Made by a program: the position numbers and the translations under genes
Assembly (NCBI GenBank): GCA_025935275.1
Contig: JAICVP010000093.1
Location: 1-7,949 of the forward strand
DNA: 7,949 nucleotides
Source of the DNA: Thermoleophilia bacterium
GTDB lineage: Bacteria; Actinomycetota; Thermoleophilia; Gaiellales; Gaiellaceae
Direction of reading: 5' to 3'
Notes under the pieces: generated by a model
The model's input: the letters and a program-made list of their open reading frames with translations, nothing else
Database searches by the model: none
What the model was told of the DNA's origin: nothing
Shown here: piece by piece, positions 5,635 to 7,949 of the stretch
Layout of the letters: the number at the start of each line of letters is the position of its first letter
Position numbering within the stretch: the first letter of the stretch is position 1

Positions 5635-6765
5635 ATGGCGAGCGAGCGCCAGATTCGTGTGGGCGGCGTCGCGATCGGCGGCGGCGCGCCCGTCGTCGTG
5701 CAGTCGATGACCCTGACGAAGACGTACGACGTCGACGCCACCATGGCGCAGATCGCCGACCTCGCCTCCGCCGGCTGCGAAATCGTGCGGCTGGCCGTCC
5801 CGAAGTCAGAGGACGCGGACGCACTCAGGAAGCTCGTCTACCTGAGCCCGGTTCCGATCATCGCCGACATCCATTTCAACGCCTCTCTGGCCCTGAAGGC
5901 GATCGACGCAGGGGTGGCGGCGGTGCGGATCAACCCGGGGAACATCGGCGGGCCCGACAAGGTCGCGAGCGTCGTCGAAGCCGCGAAGGCCAAGGGGATT
6001 CCGATGCGGATCGGCGCGAACTCCGGCTCCCTGCCGAAGCACCTCGTCGAGCTGGCGCAGAGGGACACCGCCGAGGCGCTCGTCGAGGAGGCTCTCGAGC
6101 AGGTGCGCCTGCTCGAGTCCATGGACTACTACGACTTCAAGATCTCGGTGAAATCGAGCTCGGTGCCGACGATGATCCGCGCCTACCGGATGCTCTCGGA
6201 GCGCGTTCCCTATCCGCTGCACCTCGGCGTGACCGAGGCCGGGCCCGTTGCGACGGGCTCGATCAAGAGCGCGATCGGCGTCGGCTCCCTCCTCATGGAC
6301 GGCATCGGCGACACGATCCGGATCTCGCTCACCGCCGATCCCGTCGAGGAGGTCAAGGTGGCCTGGGAGATCCTCAAGGCGCTCGGCCTGCGCGAGCGCG
6401 GGCCCGTGATGATCGCCTGCCCGTCCTGCGGCCGCGACAACGTCGGGGTCTGGAATCTCGCCGAGGCCGTCGAGGAGCGCCTGAAGAGCTATCCGCAGGC
6501 TTTTGAGGTCGCCGTCATGGGCTGCGCGGTCAACGGACCGGGGGAGGCGGGCGACGCGGACTTCGGGATCGCCGGGGGCCGCGACACCGGGTTCATCTAC
6601 GCGCACGGGCGCGTGCTCAAGAAGGTCTCCTCGGACATCCTCGTCGAGGAGCTCTTCCACGAGATCGACACGTGGATCGAGGGCGGGATGGAGCGCCCGA
6701 AGCGCCTCAAGCTGGCGAAGCCCGCGGCGCTCCTGATGGCCGAAGCGGCCCAGCGGCCGTCCTAG
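5635..6765 (+). CDS. ispG: 4-hydroxy-3-methylbut-2-en-1-yl diphosphate synthase (IspG/GcpE)
   Basis: IspG is the iron-sulfur enzyme that reduces MEcPP to HMBPP, the penultimate step of the MEP pathway; the electron donor is flavodoxin or ferredoxin depending on the organism. The 376-residue product has the bacterial two-domain layout. A TIM-barrel domain covers about 1-255, with VQSMTLTKTYDVDATMAQI (22-40), GCEIVRLAVP (47-56), ADIHFN (77-82), VRINPGNIG (97-105), RIGANSGSLP (125-134), KISVKSS (169-175) and HLGVTEAGP (196-204). The C-terminal cluster domain has CPSCGR (262-267) and MGCAVNGPGEA (295-305), giving the three cysteine ligands Cys262, Cys265 and Cys297, with Glu304 as the fourth ligand. 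Length and motifs are normal. The ATG at 5635 directly precedes the conserved start (RQIRVGGVAIGG). It is the only gene here separated from its predecessor by more than 10 bases. Identification is firm. Confidence 0.97.
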   Translation: MASERQIRVGGVAIGGGAPVVVQSMTLTKTYDVDATMAQIADLASAGCEIVRLAVPKSEDADALRKLVYLSPVPIIADIHFNASLALKAIDAGVAAVRINPGNIGGPDKVASVVEAAKAKGIPMRIGANSGSLPKHLVELAQRDTAEALVEEALEQVRLLESMDYYDFKISVKSSSVPTMIRAYRMLSERVPYPLHLGVTEAGPVATGSIKSAIGVGSLLMDGIGDTIRISLTADPVEEVKVAWEILKALGLRERGPVMIACPSCGRDNVGVWNLAEAVEERLKSYPQAFEVAVMGCAVNGPGEAGDADFGIAGGRDTGFIYAHGRVLKKVSSDILVEELFHEIDTWIEGGMERPKRLKLAKPAALLMAEAAQRPS

Positions 6766-6775
6766 CGCAGAGGCG

Positions 6776-7949
6776 ATGCGAGCCTCCCAGCTCTTCATCC
6801 CGACGCTCCGGGAGGACCCGGGCGATGCCGAAGCGGTCAGCCACAAGCTGCTTGTGCGCGGCGGCTTCATCCGCCAGGTGTCGGCGGGACTCTGGTCGTT
6901 CACGCCGCTGGGCTGGCGCGTGCACCGCAAGGTCGAGCAGATCATCCGCGAGGAGATGGACGCGATCGGCGGCCAGGAGATGTTGATGCCGGTTCTGACG
7001 CCTGCGGAGCTCTGGGAAACGACGGGCCGCATCGCCATCCCCGAGATCTTCCGCACCAAGGACCGGACCGGCCGCGACTTCGTCCTGCCGTTGACGCACG
7101 AGGAGACGGTCACCTTCCATGCGCGCGAGCTCCAGAGCTACAGGGACCTGCCGCAGCTCTGGTACCACTTCCAGACGAAGGATCGCGACGAGCCGCGCCC
7201 TCGCGGCGGCCTCCTGCGGGTGCGCGAGTTCATCATGAAGGACGGCTACTCGTTCGACCGCGACGAGGACGGCGTGCGCGCGAGCTTCGAGGCGAACCGC
7301 GAGGCCTACAAGAAGATCTTCGCCCGCTGCAGCCTCGAGACCTTCGACGTCCAGGCGGAGAGCGGCATCATGGGCGGCAAGTTCAGCATCGACTTCCTGG
7401 CGCCCTCGGGCTCCGGCGAGAACACGCTGGTGCGCTGCGAGAACGGCGACTACGCCGGCGACCTCGAGGTGGCGGAGGCGGTTCCCGCAGCGGCTGTGCT
7501 GCCCGAGGCTCTGGACGCGACGCAGGAGATCGAGACGCCCGGGGTGACGACCATCGAGGGGCTGGCGGAATTCCTCGGGATCGACCCGTCGGCGACCTCG
7601 AAGGCGATGCCGGTCGTGAAGCCTGACGGCACGCTCGTGCTCGCGCTCGTGCGCGGCGACGACCGGCTCAGCGAGACGAAGCTCTACGACGCTCTTCCAG
7701 GCGCGTCCCGCCCGGCGACGGACGAGGAGATCAAGGCCGCGTTCGGAGCGAGCGGGGGCTCTCTCGGGCCCATCGGCTTCTCGGGTGAGGTGATCGCCGA
7801 CGAGACATTGCGCACTGGGCAGTTCGTCGCGGGCGCGAACCGCGATGGCCGGCATCTGCGGGGCGTGGAGGCGGGCCGCGACTACGAGCCGCGCTTCGCC
7901 GACTTGCGCGAGCCCCGGGAGGGCGATCGCTGCAAGGTCTGCGGCGGCG
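6776..7949 (+). CDS. proS: Prolyl-tRNA synthetase, N-terminal part (3' end outside window)
   Basis: ProRS is a class II aminoacyl-tRNA synthetase that charges tRNA-Pro. The frame is open from ATG 6776 to the window edge, giving 391 residues of an expected 560-590. Seen: REDPGDAEAVSHKLLVRGG (12-30), a motif-1 region ending REEMDAIGGQEMLMP (58-72), LTHEET (106-111), motif 2 TKDRDEPRPRGG (134-145) running into REFIMKDGYSF (150-160), and SGIMGGKFSIDF (196-207). The bacterial editing insertion (INS, YbaK-like) begins near 224 with Lys276 in the position of the editing lysine, then LVRGDDRLSETK (291-302), GSLGPIGF (328-335) and VAGANRDGRH (351-360). Motif 3 and the anticodon-binding domain lie beyond the edge. 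The motif-2 RPRGG replaces the common RPRFG. The start lies 10 bases after ispG with only a short AGAGG close to the ATG. Confidence 0.95.
   Translation, partial: MRASQLFIPTLREDPGDAEAVSHKLLVRGGFIRQVSAGLWSFTPLGWRVHRKVEQIIREEMDAIGGQEMLMPVLTPAELWETTGRIAIPEIFRTKDRTGRDFVLPLTHEETVTFHARELQSYRDLPQLWYHFQTKDRDEPRPRGGLLRVREFIMKDGYSFDRDEDGVRASFEANREAYKKIFARCSLETFDVQAESGIMGGKFSIDFLAPSGSGENTLVRCENGDYAGDLEVAEAVPAAAVLPEALDATQEIETPGVTTIEGLAEFLGIDPSATSKAMPVVKPDGTLVLALVRGDDRLSETKLYDALPGASRPATDEEIKAAFGASGGSLGPIGFSGEVIADETLRTGQFVAGANRDGRHLRGVEAGRDYEPRFADLREPREGDRCKVCGG

Noticed and set aside
4044..5744. Long open frame on the minus strand (about 566 codons) opposite rseP and dxr
   Set aside because: It lies opposite genes with firm identities, its product is arginine-, aspartate- and glutamate-rich without a recognisable domain, and such frames are expected opposite high-GC codons.
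6763..6775. A third TAG-based promoter element 7 bases before the proS ATG
   Set aside because: The hexamer is TAGCGC, lacking the final T of TANNNT, and the TAG is simply the ispG stop codon.
5806..7855. Two long minus-strand open frames opposite ispG and proS
   Set aside because: Both mirror well-identified plus-strand genes and show no motif, ribosome-binding site or gene-like composition.
1..7949. Defence system, biosynthetic cluster, mobile element or CRISPR array
   Set aside because: Every gene is a recognised housekeeping gene on one strand; no repeats, integrase, transposase or foreign-looking composition was seen.

Overview
This window is a run of nine genes, all on the + strand, from a high-GC bacterium. 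Coding sequence is packed almost edge to edge: neighbours overlap by 4 bases or sit 1 to 22 bases apart. There is no RNA gene, mobile element, CRISPR array, prophage gene or non-coding stretch over about 25 bases. The order is tsf (3' part), pyrH, frr, uppS, cdsA, dxr, rseP/rip, ispG, proS (5' part). This is a conserved bacterial housekeeping cluster. Having ispG between the site-2 protease and proS is, from memory, the actinobacterial arrangement, while uppS between frr and cdsA is the arrangement in Bacillus and many other bacteria. The protease also has an actinobacterial-style PLLPLDGGH active-site motif. A deep-branching actinobacterium, for example of the class Thermoleophilia, fits all this, but the assignment is an inference.

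Layout. Positions 1-1764 hold translation and nucleotide genes: EF-Ts, UMP kinase and ribosome recycling factor. They are joined by GTGA and ATGA stop/start overlaps. Positions 1766-3312 hold envelope-lipid genes: undecaprenyl diphosphate synthase, then CDP-diacylglycerol synthase, again joined by ATGA. Positions 3323-6765 hold dxr, an intramembrane site-2 protease and ispG; dxr and ispG are two steps of the MEP isoprenoid pathway. Position 6776 to the window end is prolyl-tRNA synthetase with its editing insertion, cut off by the edge.

How the genes fit together: Dxr and IspG help make the C5 isoprenoid precursors that UppS condenses into the undecaprenyl carrier for cell-wall synthesis. CdsA makes the CDP-diacylglycerol needed for phospholipids. 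The RseP/Rip protease usually cuts membrane anti-sigma factors and other single-pass membrane proteins. EF-Ts, RRF and ProRS serve translation, and PyrH supplies UDP. The cluster therefore links growth, translation and envelope synthesis.

No undescribed multi-gene system is visible. The points worth a second look are small: (1) uppS has no ATG, GTG or TTG start and probably begins at a CTG with a well-placed GGAGGT; (2) dxr and ispG, the two MEP genes, are both preceded by TAGACT exactly 7 bases before ATG, the geometry of an actinobacterial leaderless promoter; (3) Dxr lacks about 30 residues in its NADPH-binding domain and has an altered cofactor-loop motif; (4) the RseP homologue has about 65 extra, helix-rich residues between its first membrane region and TM2.
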